The position numbers were made by a program, and so were the translations under genes. A stretch of DNA of 64,000 nucleotides from Aporrectodea caliginosa. Lineage: Eukaryota > Annelida > Clitellata > Crassiclitellata > Lumbricidae. How positions within the stretch are numbered: the first letter of the stretch is position 1; each line of letters opens with the position of its first letter. The stretch is taken from contig JACEVL010005070.1 in assembly GCA_020284085.1 (NCBI GenBank), forward strand, positions 197,501-261,500. The letters run 5' to 3'. Under the pieces are notes generated by a model. The model saw only the letters and a program-made list of their open reading frames with translations. It had not been told where the DNA came from and searched no databases. Positions 24,501 through 35,064 of the stretch are shown one piece after another.

Positions 24501-27099
24501 CAATTGTCATAACATATTGCTGCATACTAAAGCCATGCTTTGGCCGACTGTCTCAAGTACACGTGCTCAGCTTTCATAAGTTGTTCCTTTGTTAGATTTG
24601 TCAGATATAGGCCTAGGCCTACGTGTTTTAGCACCTTTTGATGTTCTTAAAATGCGTTGAGATCAGAGGGCATTTTTTAAACTTCCTAACTTTATATTTA
24701 TGTGGCCATTTTCAGGCATGACACCAGCAGTAACGGCGGCGTCATGTTCAAGCTTGCTGATGGATCAGTGGTATTCGATGAGGTAGGCTGAACTCCTGAA
24801 ATTTCTTCATTTTTTAATGTAGGCCCTAGTTTTAATTATCTAACATATCGTGCATCAAACTTACCCGTACATGGTAGACTAATATTCAGTAGTGCATTTG
24901 GTCTGTTGTCTAACGATTGCCGGTTGGAACTTGCTGAGCAGACTTCACGTCAATACTCTTCTGCCTTAGATTCTGATTTACTGATCTCGTTCAAGTAATA
25001 AGTGGAATAAATAAGGAACAAATGCACATTGGTCCAGTGGTAGGCTACATTTAATTAGTGCCTACATATCAGCATGCCCATTCCTGTACATCTGTTGTCC
25101 GCTTTCCTCACATTCAGATCTCAATTAGATTTGATTACCATTTGCTTAATCAACATGCAATGTACTGGTATTATGGTTTATATGTGCGTAGTATAGGCTA
25201 CATGCATGTATTTACACATTTATATAGCCCGTTTATTGACCCCTCAAGGGCAAGATTAAACAGCTGCTCTAACAGATGTGACGACAAACGGTGAACAGAT
25301 AATGTATGTTCATCTGAACGGAGTACTAGCGCATATACTGTAGCTTGCAAATTATTTATGTCTTTATATAGCTCCACTGTTTCTGATGAGGTAACTGTAG
25401 ATGAGCAACTGCAAGTATCTGAGTTACTCAAAGGCTTGCCTTCCCTTCCAGGGATTACTTCAACTTTTGCTGAATACTCTAGGCCTACATTACAGGAAAT
25501 GAGTCGTGGTGTCACACAAATAACACTAAGAATTGGATTTATAAGCTAACTTATACATTTATTTTTTTACGTTATACGTTTAGTCGGACGTTGGATTGGA
25601 ATCGGTTATCTAGCCTGGTGGGAAATTTCTTCTTCAGTCATTTTGCAACAAGAAACCTCGATGGAAATGGCCAGCTTTTGTAACGCTTAACACTAGAAGC
25701 AGGAAATTCTAGTTCCTGTTCTACAACTCAGTGTTAAATAATGTATATTTTAACGAATTTCAAGAGTGCACAGTATATTTAACGAATTTCAAGAGTGTGC
25801 ATTTTATATTAACTTTACTTATGTGAACTGTTTTTTAAACAAGGCTGAATCTAGCTACCTTTACAAAGGAATAAATATTTATGAAGATAACCGACATCAT
25901 AAAGTCAAAATAGCTAGAAAGAATACATCATGACTGCCTTCTGTTCTTTCTATTTTCTTGCGTTTTTTAGTTTGGTAAATTTTCTTACATGTTTCCTAAA
26001 GGTGCTCAGAAATCGACTGCTAGTAATTTATGATGTTGAGTTATGGAACATTTTGTAAGATTTGGCTATATCTTTAACACTTTGATGACGAGTGTACTAG
26101 AAGCGACATCGTTAAAGTGTTAATTTATTGATGACTGCAGGATTGTAACATTTCAGGATTTGGCTTTTTAACTGTGTAATGTAATTTAAAGTATTACAGT
26201 CTAATATTACTGATGTCACTGTAAACTGAATGACAATAATCTTCACTTACTAAAAATAATAATAATTACGACAATTTATATGGCGCCGTAACACGGCCAA
26301 GTTGTTACAAGGGCGCCTCACAAAACAGCTTGGTGCAATTTCTGTGCATTGGACAATTTAAAATCAAATTTTTTAAAATGAAAAAATCATAATTGTATAT
26401 ATGCATACAAATTGACCTCATGTATGAGTGAAGCTTTGGAATTTTATATGATCTGTAAAATGTGGGCTTCATTTTTTCTGAATTATGTTGTGATGAAGCT
26501 TTTACTGTATGGTATTATGGCAAGGTTTGTGCAATATAATGACGTCACATTCTAAAGCTCGCTTAAATTTTCAACCTCTGTTTTGACCACAGTACATCTT
26601 TCAATTTAGGTGCTGCAATTATTATCACTGTAGTTTTGTGTTTTTCTGCATTTTAAGAATTAAGCAAATCACCTAGTTTTAAATCTCATATTTGTTTTGT
26701 AGAATTAAATATAGGTTAGTTGTGTTAAAATCAATACTGTGATTAAAATCTGCTGTCACGTTGTGACCTACGAAAAATATGCATTGTGTACATTGAATAG
26801 TTTTAAAACGACCGTAGACTGTATATTAAACAATGTTAACACATAACTGCTACTTGTTAGAGTATGGAAAGTTAACTTTTGTGTAGCTGTTAAAAATTGT
26901 TTGGCACAGAAAAGCACTTTAAACAGTTCGTTGTGTATGGATATCTAAAATCCTATTCCAGATAATGCATCGCTCTAAACGTCTTGCCATGAATGAACAC
27001 GCTTAGTAACTAGCAGAATGCGACTGCTTTTTGCAGGACTGTGTAGCTATCTAACTGTTCACTAGACAGCTGGTTGAATTTACTGTCCTGCAGGTCTGA
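15888..27099 (+). CDS. Single-pass membrane protein with two SH3 domains and a long proline-rich tail
   Basis: Eleven exons splice in consistent phase: 15888-15954, 16267-16388, 16711-16816, 17414-17719, 18474-18650, 19573-19644, 20065-20222, 21417-21492, 22037-23831, 24716-24782 and 27094-27099, giving about 983 residues. There is no signal peptide. A short Ser/Thr-rich N-terminus leads to one hydrophobic segment at about 31-56 (LPLAIALPICLFVFLTFL), followed by RKKK, which suggests N-out, C-in topology. SH3-1 (about 201-259) has AVYSFEAE, GWLCGW and GWFPKSHV. SH3-2 (about 284-336) has ALYGFDGDEEGELSFEAGD, GWLYGQ and GWFPESYV. The 598-residue tail in exon 9 looks disordered and has proline motifs such as PPPQAPRR and PPLPPKPSWPP that could bind SH3 domains in cis or trans. 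Most likely it is a membrane adaptor. I do not recognise a named orthologue. The donor of exon 5 is uncertain: CAG|GTATAA at 18664 breaks the frame, TTC|GTGAAG at 18650 keeps it. The last exon is also uncertain. Confidence 0.75.
16028..16255. repeat. Degenerate (GATTGATT)n repeat in intron 1 of the SH3 gene
   Basis: Words of the kind TTGATTGATTGGTTGATT recur with many changes over about 230 bp just before exon 2. Confidence 0.6.
17773..18190. mobile_element. hAT-type element in intron 4 of the SH3 gene
   Basis: The 8-bp repeat GTCCACAG flanks the segment at 17765-17772 and 18191-18198. The right end, read inverted, is CAGGGCCGGCTCTAGG, a common hAT terminus. The left end has CAGGGGCGGCAAAATAGG a few bases inside the duplication, so the left terminus is altered. 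No coding capacity. Confidence 0.6.
20925..21093. mobile_element. hAT-type MITE in intron 7 of the SH3 gene
   Basis: Flanked by a perfect 8-bp duplication GAACTCGG (20917-20924 and 21094-21101). The right end inverted reads CAGTGGCGTAACGAATGG; the left end CAGAGGCAGAGGGGC is diverged. 169 bp, non-coding. Confidence 0.75.
21518..21567. repeat. (TA)n microsatellite
   Basis: A short, nearly pure TA run directly after exon 8 of the SH3 gene. Confidence 0.9.
26265..26325. repeat. Dispersed SINE-like piece
   Basis: Words GACAATTTATATGGC, CGTAAC and ACAAGGGCGCC match, in inverse orientation, the piece at 41922-41982 (AGGCGCCCTTGTAGCGG to GGCCATATAAATTGTC). This pair represents a second short dispersed family. 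Confidence 0.5.
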
Positions 27100-27751
27100 T
27101 CAATAAGCAGCGATAAAAACACGGCAGTGGACAAAGACCACGGTTTCCAAATGAATCAGATTGTGGGAAACGAGAAATGCACTGCAACGTCTTTACTCAA
27201 AGGCCGCTCAGAGTTTGCGTCTTCGGCAAAGAATGAAATTAAGAAACAGTCCCGCAAAACGACCGGGCGGAATAAGCAGTCGGCATTCGGCTGAAACGGC
27301 TCGTTGCAGCTGTTTGCGCATTCTTCAAGGCAATTTGCTACGTGGCAGAATAAGTAACACAATTCTCAGAACATGTCACTTCGTTAGCGTAGAAGAAGAA
27401 GCCAGGCAGACGGACAGAAAGACAGACGACTGGTTGGAATCATCGGCTGCAGTAGATCTGTAAACTTGCAAATGCTCAGAATATATTTTATATACACTGG
27501 TCGTATCAATACGACAGTTGATCAATCATTGCGAACGTTTATAGCGCCTCATTCATTCGATGCAAGTCATGCAACACTCTGTGTTCCTTCTGCAAGCAGC
27601 GTGCCTCGACAACAGAAAAGTTCAATGCTGGACACACCCTGGAATCCGTTTGCATAGGCTATAGATCGAACACGTGGGTTGTATAGGCCTCCTGGATTGG
27701 TAGTAAAACCGTAAACGCATCAGTGTCGAGAATTCCGATAACGCAAGCAGA

Positions 27752-27760
27752 TATATATAA
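27752..27760 (+). promoter_or_regulatory. Possible TATA box of the protocadherin gene
   Basis: TATATATAA stands about 200 bp before the protocadherin start codon, with no intervening gene. Spacing to any transcription start is unknown. Confidence 0.25.
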
Positions 27761-27953
27761 GAAACGACATTATTGCAGACCAGATTAAACTGAGAAAGGT
27801 AAAACAGCTTAGTAAGATATCGATGTTAGAAACAACGATAAGCGAGGAAGGATCCAGTTTGAGGAAGGATCAAATTAGGCAGAAGTTGCCGTCAAAGAAG
27901 CGTTAAATAACGACCAGGTCTCTGGTTAAGCTCCTGTTATATACCTTGTCGAA

Positions 27954-30461
27954 ATGCAGCACAAAGTAAGTAAACTGCTGTTGCTGTCCTTCTATTATAT
28001 ACTTGTGATAGTCATTAGAAGGCTGGCGGGGGCTGACAACGAGACTCTCGTCTACCGCGTGCAAGAGGAGTTGCCGGCAAACACTTTCGTGGGAGAGGTC
28101 GGAAAGGATTACGACGTTCAATCCAGATACTCCGCACGTCAGGTCAGGGTGTTACATTTCGATTTTACGACTTGGTCGCACGATTACTTCGTCATCAATC
28201 ACAGGACAGGCGAAATCCTAACCAGGAAACCGATCGATCGCGAAAAGATCTGCTTCCGAATGGAGTCATCGTGCGCAATTTCAGCCGACGTCATACTGAA
28301 ACCGTTGAACGTGTTCAGACAGATCGTCAAGGTACGCGTGGAGATAGTCGACGTGAATGACAACGATCCAGTCCTGTATCCCTCCGCCATCAATTTCAGT
28401 ATATCGGAAATGGCGCACATGGCGGCCGAATTGCTCGTCGGTCATGTGTACGACTCCGACACGGCAGAGTTCGGCCTGGAGCGCTACCGCTTGGATCCGC
28501 GCCGTGGGACGTTCCAGCTGGACGTCTGCGATCGGCTGGACAGCGGAAAAGACCTGAAACTCGTTCTTGTGGAAAAGCTGGATTACGAGGACCTGACGAG
28601 CTATAACCTCACGGTTTACGCGATCGATGGAGGAGGTCGTTCCGGATCGGTGGTCGTCAACATCGAGGTGGAAGACGCCAACGATAATCGTCCGGAGTTT
28701 GACAATGTGACGCTGAGCGTTACGGTCGAAGAGAATGCAACTGTTGGCGATGTGATTACTTGGGTGCATGCGACCGACAAGGATTCCGGACTGAACGGAG
28801 AGGTTTGGTATTCGCTGTCGAACAACACGCTGACGTTGGATAACGATGTTTTCGACATAAACAGTCAAACGGGCGAGGTCTTCGTAAAGGAGACGTTGGA
28901 CTTCGAGAGGCAGACTATCTACGTGCTCTTTGTGACGGCTTCCGACCGAGGACAAGACTCTCAAAATGCTCAGACGACGATTATTGTAAACATCGAAGAC
29001 GTCAACGACAATCCACCATCGATCGTTGTTAACGGTTTTGCAGGAAACGACGTTTCTCCGGATTATATCGAAATTCCGGATGATTCCGAACCAGGTTCGT
29101 TCGTATTTCATTTTTCCGTCAGGGATCTTGACAGCGGAGAGAATGGAAGGTTCTACTGTTTCATCAGTCGCAGTCAGTTTCTACTGCTTGAGATGTATCC
29201 GGGAGAGTACAAGACGGTGACAGTCGTAAGGCTAGGCAGAGATATTCAGGAGGTCTACGATCTAGTGATAACGTGCCAAGATTACGGTAACCCGAATCTT
29301 GTTTCCAGCAGGACACTGAAAATACGGGTAACTGGTGCAGATAATCACCTTCCGATCTTTGAGAAAGACCACTTGTTTGTGGCTCTTACAGAAAACAATG
29401 AGGTAGGCGCAGAAATCACAAGAATTTCTCTTACAAACCCGACCAAACGCTTCAACCACAAGATCCTTTTCGAGCTCGACGAATCGGTGCAGAATCTCCT
29501 GGAGATCGATCCCTACAGCGGGACACTGACAAGCAAGATTCGCTTTGATCACGATGAGTTTGATCTTCTCGAGTTCAACGTCAGAGCCAGAGATCGAGAC
29601 ATTCAAACTCATTCAACAAACGTTCGGGTGACGCTATCAATACTGGACGAAGACGACGAAATCCCGCAATTCACTTCTGAAAGTTACTTCTTTCGAGTTC
29701 TAGAAAACCAAGAAGTCGGCACAAAGATCGGACATGTCTCTGCCATTGACAGAGACTCGCCCCCGCTAGATGTCTTGTTTTACTCGGTGCAGCCGGTGGA
29801 CGAAAACTCCCTTTTCTTCCAAATTGACATCTTCACCGGTCAGTTGCTCACGAAGGCAGTTCTAGATCGAGAGTCGCAATCGGTTTTCAACATTACCGTC
29901 TTAGCAACCTCTCACGATCAGAATCAGAGTTCCTGTGCAAAAGTAACCATATACGTTGACGACGTGAACGACAACAACCCCGTTTTTGTCTTCCCGAGCG
30001 AAAACAACACTACTCTGGTCGTTCCAGATTCTTCAGCAATTGGTCAAATAGTGGCAACGCTTTCTGCCTACGACCGAGATGGCGTTGGGATGAATTCGGA
30101 GCTCATCTTCAGGGCCGTTGGTGGCAACGGATCATCAATATTTTCGGTTCATCCGACGACCGGTGACGTAAGTCTGACGAAGAGACTAGACGACACGCAT
30201 GGTTTGTGCGTCCTTGAGTTGGTGGTGGTAGACAGGGGTCAACCACAGCTGTCCAGTTCAGCAAGACTCAACATCGTTACTGGAAGTTCTTGGTTGAGGA
30301 AGAGCAGACGAGGAGATGGAGGATGGTCCGTTGAAACTGGTCTGCTTCACAGTCGTCAACTTCTCAAAGTCCTCTTTGCTACTTTCCTGTTTCTCTTGGG
30401 TCTCATTGTAGTCGCTTTGGCGCTGATACTTCGACAATTCAGAAACAGAGTTACTAACTAG
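27954..30461 (+). CDS. Protocadherin, single exon, seven cadherin repeats, minimal cytoplasmic tail
   Basis: An uninterrupted 835-codon frame encodes a type I membrane adhesion protein. Residues 1-26 form a hydrophobic signal peptide. Cadherin repeats end at calcium-binding linkers: EC1 to about 139 (DVNDNDP), EC2 to 247 (EDANDNRP), EC3 to 355 (EDVNDNPP), EC4 to 467 (GADNHLP, degenerate), EC5 to 571 (DEDDEIP, degenerate), EC6 to 676 (DDVNDNNP) and EC7 to about 776. DRD/DKD and LDYE/LDFE/LDRE motifs lie inside the repeats as expected. A transmembrane helix spans about 803-826 (LLKVLFATFLFLLGLIVVAL), followed by only nine residues. A one-exon ectodomain is typical of protocadherins, and seven repeats is the usual count of the delta group. 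The tail has no catenin-binding region, so adhesion is probably independent of beta-catenin. Codon use is GC-richer than the surroundings. Splicing from the 3' end to a cytoplasmic exon cannot be excluded. Confidence 0.93.
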   Translation: MQHKVSKLLLLSFYYILVIVIRRLAGADNETLVYRVQEELPANTFVGEVGKDYDVQSRYSARQVRVLHFDFTTWSHDYFVINHRTGEILTRKPIDREKICFRMESSCAISADVILKPLNVFRQIVKVRVEIVDVNDNDPVLYPSAINFSISEMAHMAAELLVGHVYDSDTAEFGLERYRLDPRRGTFQLDVCDRLDSGKDLKLVLVEKLDYEDLTSYNLTVYAIDGGGRSGSVVVNIEVEDANDNRPEFDNVTLSVTVEENATVGDVITWVHATDKDSGLNGEVWYSLSNNTLTLDNDVFDINSQTGEVFVKETLDFERQTIYVLFVTASDRGQDSQNAQTTIIVNIEDVNDNPPSIVVNGFAGNDVSPDYIEIPDDSEPGSFVFHFSVRDLDSGENGRFYCFISRSQFLLLEMYPGEYKTVTVVRLGRDIQEVYDLVITCQDYGNPNLVSSRTLKIRVTGADNHLPIFEKDHLFVALTENNEVGAEITRISLTNPTKRFNHKILFELDESVQNLLEIDPYSGTLTSKIRFDHDEFDLLEFNVRARDRDIQTHSTNVRVTLSILDEDDEIPQFTSESYFFRVLENQEVGTKIGHVSAIDRDSPPLDVLFYSVQPVDENSLFFQIDIFTGQLLTKAVLDRESQSVFNITVLATSHDQNQSSCAKVTIYVDDVNDNNPVFVFPSENNTTLVVPDSSAIGQIVATLSAYDRDGVGMNSELIFRAVGGNGSSIFSVHPTTGDVSLTKRLDDTHGLCVLELVVVDRGQPQLSSSARLNIVTGSSWLRKSRRGDGGWSVETGLLHSRQLLKVLFATFLFLLGLIVVALALILRQFRNRVTN

Positions 30462-30551
30462 TTTGTACTGGCTTTTACAGAAACGCCGGTTAGCTATGAA
30501 TGTTCATGTCGCTGAATATTTATATGGCGCTTATTAAGAACCCCACAAAGC

Positions 30552-30557
30552 AATAAA
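30552..30557 (+). terminator. Likely polyadenylation signal of the protocadherin gene
   Basis: AATAAA occurs 91 bp after the stop codon on the coding strand. No other signal is nearer. Confidence 0.5.
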
Positions 30558-30789
30558 TATAGCAGCCGAACAGATCTTAAATTGTGTACTTAGTTAGTGA
30601 CTTGAAAATTGGTCTTAGAGCTGGCTTTGACAACATATGAAATGTACCCTACGCATGTTTAATAGTAGACTGCTCCAGATGGAGCTAGGTTTAATGCACT
30701 ATAGAAAGCATCGTCTAAACACAACGATCGTCTGCTACAGGCTGATAAGAAGCAGGAATGCATCGCTCTTTGATGTAGTCTTGGACCGC

Positions 30790-31225
30790 ACCGCATCATA
30801 ATCTCAGCTCTTCTCATGAGGAGTATCTTGGGTGGCACGTACGTTAAGTACAGCTGAACGCCATCACATCACTGCACTAGCACACTAGTGTGACTAGTGA
30901 GGCTTCGGTCAACAAATACCGTACCAAAACGTCCAAAACGAAGTGAACAAAAAGCAGCTGTAAGGCATAACAGCAAAAGTCCGATCATACAAGAAACATT
31001 GTGCAGGTAGACAGGAGCGTAGCCAGACATAAATTCAAGAGGACGCAATTCCAGGAGTCATCCAGATGTAGTGGGGTTTGCTTCTCATGAAGTATCTTGG
31101 GTGCCACGTAAGCTTTCAGCATATAAGAAAGCAAGAGGTCCAAAGAAGTGCAACTGTCCGATCATCTTCTCGACTTAAATTTCTCTATGTGGCTACGCAA
31201 CTTCCAGTGATGTCTCTATAGCCTA
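30790..31225. repeat. Spacer with partial copies of dispersed repeats
   Basis: The word CTTCTCATGAGGAGTATCTTGGGTGG near 30812 recurs as a variant near 31081. At 31012 starts CAGGAGCGTAGCCAGAC followed by 'ataaattcaagaggacgcaa', a diverged copy of the family complete at 46174-46724. Confidence 0.45.
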
Positions 31226-31229
31226 TAGG

Positions 31230-31585
31230 TCTGTTCCCTCATGCGAAGCTGTCTTGCTGGCTCTGCTCCTCATTATCTTAGCGCTTTTTGTACCCCAGTA
31301 TCTTCTCTGCACAGTCGTTCCTCCCTTAGGTCCTCGGACCGTGGTTACTTGGTTGTCCTGCGGGTGTGTACTTCTACGGCCCAGTCTAGAGTTTCGCTAG
31401 TTTCGGTCCCAATAGCTGGAACCAGTTACCTCAGTCCCTCAGGACTGATCTTTTTCTCTATTTCTTTCGAACAGTTCCGCCTGCGCCTGAAAACCTCTCT
31501 TTACCAGTGAAGACACTGGCCCAGGTCGGGAGCGCCTCTGTTTTTGAGTGGCGCTATATAAATGCTCGATTACGATTACGAAGTA
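31230..31585 (+). pseudogene. LINE 3' end with reverse-transcriptase C-terminus and SINE-like tail
   Basis: The frame 31241-31510 reads LSAFCTPVSSLHSRSSLRSSD, then TSTAQSRVSLVSVPIAGTSYL and FRLRLKTSLYQ-stop. This is the 'LRSSD...FRRxLKTxLF' C-terminus of L2/CR1-type ORF2 proteins. The 3' sequence contains GTCGGGAGCGCCTCTG and GGCGCTATATAAATGCTCG, then an ATTACG tail, the same 3' end as the SINEs of this window. Confidence 0.7.
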
Positions 31586-32128
31586 AGCTTAGTTGAACGA
31601 GCGGCAAAGCAGTAACTCGGAGAAATGGAACTAAATGATTGGCTACAAGATGCACGTGATTAACATCGGTGCTGTGATTGGATAGGCCTACTGATTGTTA
31701 ACGTCATCTTGTGCAACAAACGCTATAATGATGACGTAAAATCCTTGGCCATTGCAAAGCAGACTTCAAAGCCAAGACGTGAAGTGAAGACAGGAGGTAT
31801 ATTTAATTTCAGATAATAATTACTCTGCTTTATATTTCTATGAGAGAATACGATAAGCACAGAACTGAGAGAACACTTTAAAACAGGGATGGGCAACTGG
31901 CGGCCCGCGGGCCGGATCCGGCCCCCGGGGACCTTTGAACCGGCCCTTGGCATGTCTTTTATATTAGCACTGTACCTGGCACTTTGGGGACCTTTTATCT
32001 GGCCCTAGTTTGGGAACCTTTAATCCGGCCCTACAAAATGAATTTCTGTACATAGACCGACATTAAAACACCTGTTTCTTATTTATTAAAAATCCGGCCT
32101 CTAGTCTATAGTCAACTCTACTGTTCAC

Positions 32129-33413
32129 CAGGGTTGGACTGGCTTGCCAAAGCGGCCCGGGAAATTTGGCCATGGGCGGCCCACATTAGCGAACGCTTAA
32201 GGCGTGAAATCTTTCAGGATTAAATTAATCCGATAAGGGGCAGTGCCGGCGCCAGGATTTCAGGTTTGGGGGGGGCCTAAAGCTCCAAAACCTTCCCTTT
32301 TGTCCCCTCTTCCTTGTGATTTGCAGTGATTTCCCACTTTTTGGGGCTGAGCTGCAGTTATGAGGGGGGGGGGTTTAGCCCCTAGCTCCTCCCCTGGCGC
32401 CGCCTCTGATAAGGGGGTCCGAGTGGTGTCCCACCTGCCATCGCCTTTTGCAACATTTAACATAAAATGAAGGACTTTTTAGTTATTAATGGGTCAAATG
32501 ACATAAATATTGTTAAATGAATATTAAAAATAAAACAATGAGCACATACGTTTTAATTTTTATTTGTTGTAAATTCGTAATTATATTTGGAGCCAACTGT
32601 TGCATTATGTAGTTCACTGTGCACAGTTTGGTTTATTTCAAAAACTTAGCATCATGATAGAATTAGTATACACCACTTCACAATCACACAAACAGTTTTT
32701 TCATCGCATAACTAGTTGACGCCAAAATGTCAACTATTTGATCATTATTATGGTTTTCATTCTGAGAAGGTCCTTTTCACAAGCCATCAGCATGAAACTT
32801 CACTGACTTAGGAAATTTCTTACTCTGTTCAAACTGTAGTTCAATTTCAAAATTGACTTCTTACAGGCGACTTGTGATGAGGATAATGTGAACACGAATT
32901 TGTAGGCCAAAGTCAAATTTGAATAAGCCAGACTATGCAAATTGAATTTAAGGAGAACGTGGTAACAGCAAATACGAATTTTCTGCAAGATTTGCATTTA
33001 TTTGTGTTGCTGTTGCTGTTTTCTGCTATTAAGACTGTTTCACTTTCTATGTCTCATATTTCAGTGTCGAATAGCAAAATGTGTTTCTGCTTCAAAACTG
33101 AGAGCAACAGTTCAATGTATTTGGCTTAATTCATTGATAGTGTATTGAATCTTGAACCATGAGATAACGGAGCTGTTTGTTCAAGCACTTTCAAAAACAA
33201 TTGCGCTGTCAAAATACATTAGAAACTTGTCAAAGAATAATCCGGGAGAGTTTTTATTCTGTACCGGATATCATTATTAAACTAGAGTTAAGAAGTATAA
33301 CAAAATATCACAATATTTTGTAAATCATATTTTTTTCTCTTCTGGGCGCCGGCCCACCGGTCCACCGGCCCACCGGGAATCTCCCGGTGTCCCGGCGGCC
33401 CAGTCCAAGCCTG
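32129..33413. mobile_element. hAT-type element, middle member of the nest
   Basis: The termini CAGGGTTGGACTGGCTTGCC and inverted CAGGCTTGGACTGGGCCGCC are flanked by an exact 8-bp duplication CTGTTCAC (32121-32128 and 33414-33421). No coding capacity was recognised. Confidence 0.88.
32241..32408. mobile_element. hAT-type MITE, innermost member of the nest
   Basis: The termini CAGTGCCGGCGCCAGGA and inverted CAGAGGCGGCGCCAGGGGA are flanked by an exact 8-bp duplication ATAAGGGG (32233-32240 and 32409-32416). 168 bp with G-rich and C-rich arms. Confidence 0.85.
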
Positions 33414-34554
33414 CTGTTCACTACTCAGTCATCAAATGTAATCTACTCTCTGCATGAAACAAGACCCTAAGTTCACTACTTTAGAAACCATCTATCAGGA
33501 CTTTTCAAACGAAGTTGCTACTCTGGGAAATTGCAATATCAAAATGCAACACTGCATATTCCATGTTTTACTGATTCTGCAAGTATCAAGAAGTGCACAG
33601 AAAAATAATAAATGTATTGAAAGTAGAGTTCCAGTTCAGGTTTGCTGATTTACTGCTCATGAACTAGACTTAAATTGTTTGAATCTCCCTTTCCATCGAT
33701 TGCAATTCAGCACCAAACTCCATGCAAATGGAATTGATTGAACTCCAATGTAACAGTGAGTTGGAAAGGAAATTTCGTGAGGTACCTCTGATTCAGTCCT
33801 ACAAACTGTACAGTTCTCAGGATTCTAGCCCATCACTTAAATTTTCATAGCCTGAAACTGGTTGCTCTGTTTCCATGCACGGTGCACCTATATTTGTGAA
33901 CAGTTCTTTCTCAAAGATTAAACTAACAAAGTGCACAAAAACAAATGCAGACTAACAGATGACGATCTTCTCCAATGAACTTCGAATTGCACATCGAACA
34001 TTAAAGCAAACATTCCGGATTTATGTTGTGAGAAGAAGTTACAGATCTCACATTAACCAAACAAATGGATACATTGTGCAGACTAGCAGTTTTATGTATT
34101 TTTAAAACTGAATAAAACATTTTGTTTTTTATTAGTAGTGTAGGACTGTATGTATTAGGATAGATTTTCGTCATAAAAATTATCTTCCTTTGCTTTAACG
34201 ATTATTCAATAATAATTATTTAGTTTGAATAAAATTAATAGTGTTTCATTTTTTAGGACAAATGAATCTACAAAAATTAGCAATTAGCTCGCGATTGGCA
34301 TACGGCTCCTGAGCTGCCCTTAAAACCTCAGAGCGGCCCTTTGTTAAAAGAAGTTGCCCATGCCTGCTTTAAAACACAGAACTGAACATTAGCGTGCATA
34401 GCCTATTATTTTAAACTTAACTTTTTCGTTGGTTTTGGTCTTATGATTATTTAAAGTTGAAGGGACCAGGGGTTTTTCAGGAAATCAACATGTGAAAAAG
34501 AAATCCACATCGAAATTCGACTTCAGCATGGCCAGCACGAAAGCAAAGCCAACC

Positions 34555-35063
34555 AACTTCAAAGCCAAGATGTGAAGTGAAGATATTACGAGGTATTTAA
34601 ATTCAGGTTCTTTATTAGAGAACACTTTAAAAGACAGGACTGAACTTTATCAAAGATAGTAGGCTACTGAACATTTACTTGCATATTTAAACTGAACTTT
34701 TAATTGGTTTGAACTTATGGTAATTTGAAGTTAACGAGGGGTGGGGGTTTTGCAAATAAAATTAAATGAAAAGTCCAGATCAAAAGTCAACCGTAGTAGG
34801 CCCTATGGCCAACATGAAAGCAAAGCAACGCCAACTTCAACTTCAAGCGCCAACTTCAAACGCCAACTTCAACTTCAAACGCCAATGCCAACTTCAACTT
34901 CAAACGCCAACGCCAACTTCAACTTCAAACGTCAATGCCAACTTCAACTTCAAACGCCAACTTCAACTTGAAACGCCAACGCCAACTTCAAACGCCAACG
35001 CCAACTTCATCTTCAAACGCCAACGCCAACTTCAAACGCCAACGCCAACTTCAACTTCAAAGC
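34555..35063 (+). repeat. CGCCAACTTCAACTTCAAA minisatellite, first block
   Basis: From about 34819 the sequence is made of CAACTTCAA, CGCCAA and ACTTCAAACGCC words in irregular order. It is preceded by a unique-looking segment (34570-34800) that recurs at 35065-35300. Frames through it (poly Asn-Phe/Thr-Ser) are spurious. Confidence 0.85.
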
Positions 35064-35064
35064 C

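Larger units (their letters stand above)
31884..34366. mobile_element. hAT element, outer member of a three-level nest
   Basis: The termini CAGGGATGGGCAACTGG (left) and inverted CAGGCATGGGCAACTTC (right) are bounded by an exact 8-bp duplication CTTTAAAA (31876-31883 and 34367-34374). Total 2483 bp, of which 1285 bp is the next insertion. Near 33888-34050 on the plus strand a decayed frame reads FSKIKLTKC and, after a stop, NELRIAHRTLK, which resembles the C-terminal dimerisation region of Charlie-like hAT transposases. Confidence 0.88.

Noticed and set aside
25358..25549. 63-codon open frame in the last large SH3 intron, with an acceptor-like tract at about 25370
   Set aside because: It does not join exon 10 in phase and has no recognisable domain. 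An alternative exon remains possible but unsupported.
27161..27463. 100-codon open frame beginning MWETRNALQ
   Set aside because: It overlaps the in-frame extension of the SH3 gene in another frame, has no motif, and its Arg-rich composition looks like an off-frame reading.
28281..29111. 276-codon open frame on the minus strand
   Set aside because: It lies entirely antisense to the protocadherin exon, shows no family motif, and arises from the codon bias of the real gene.
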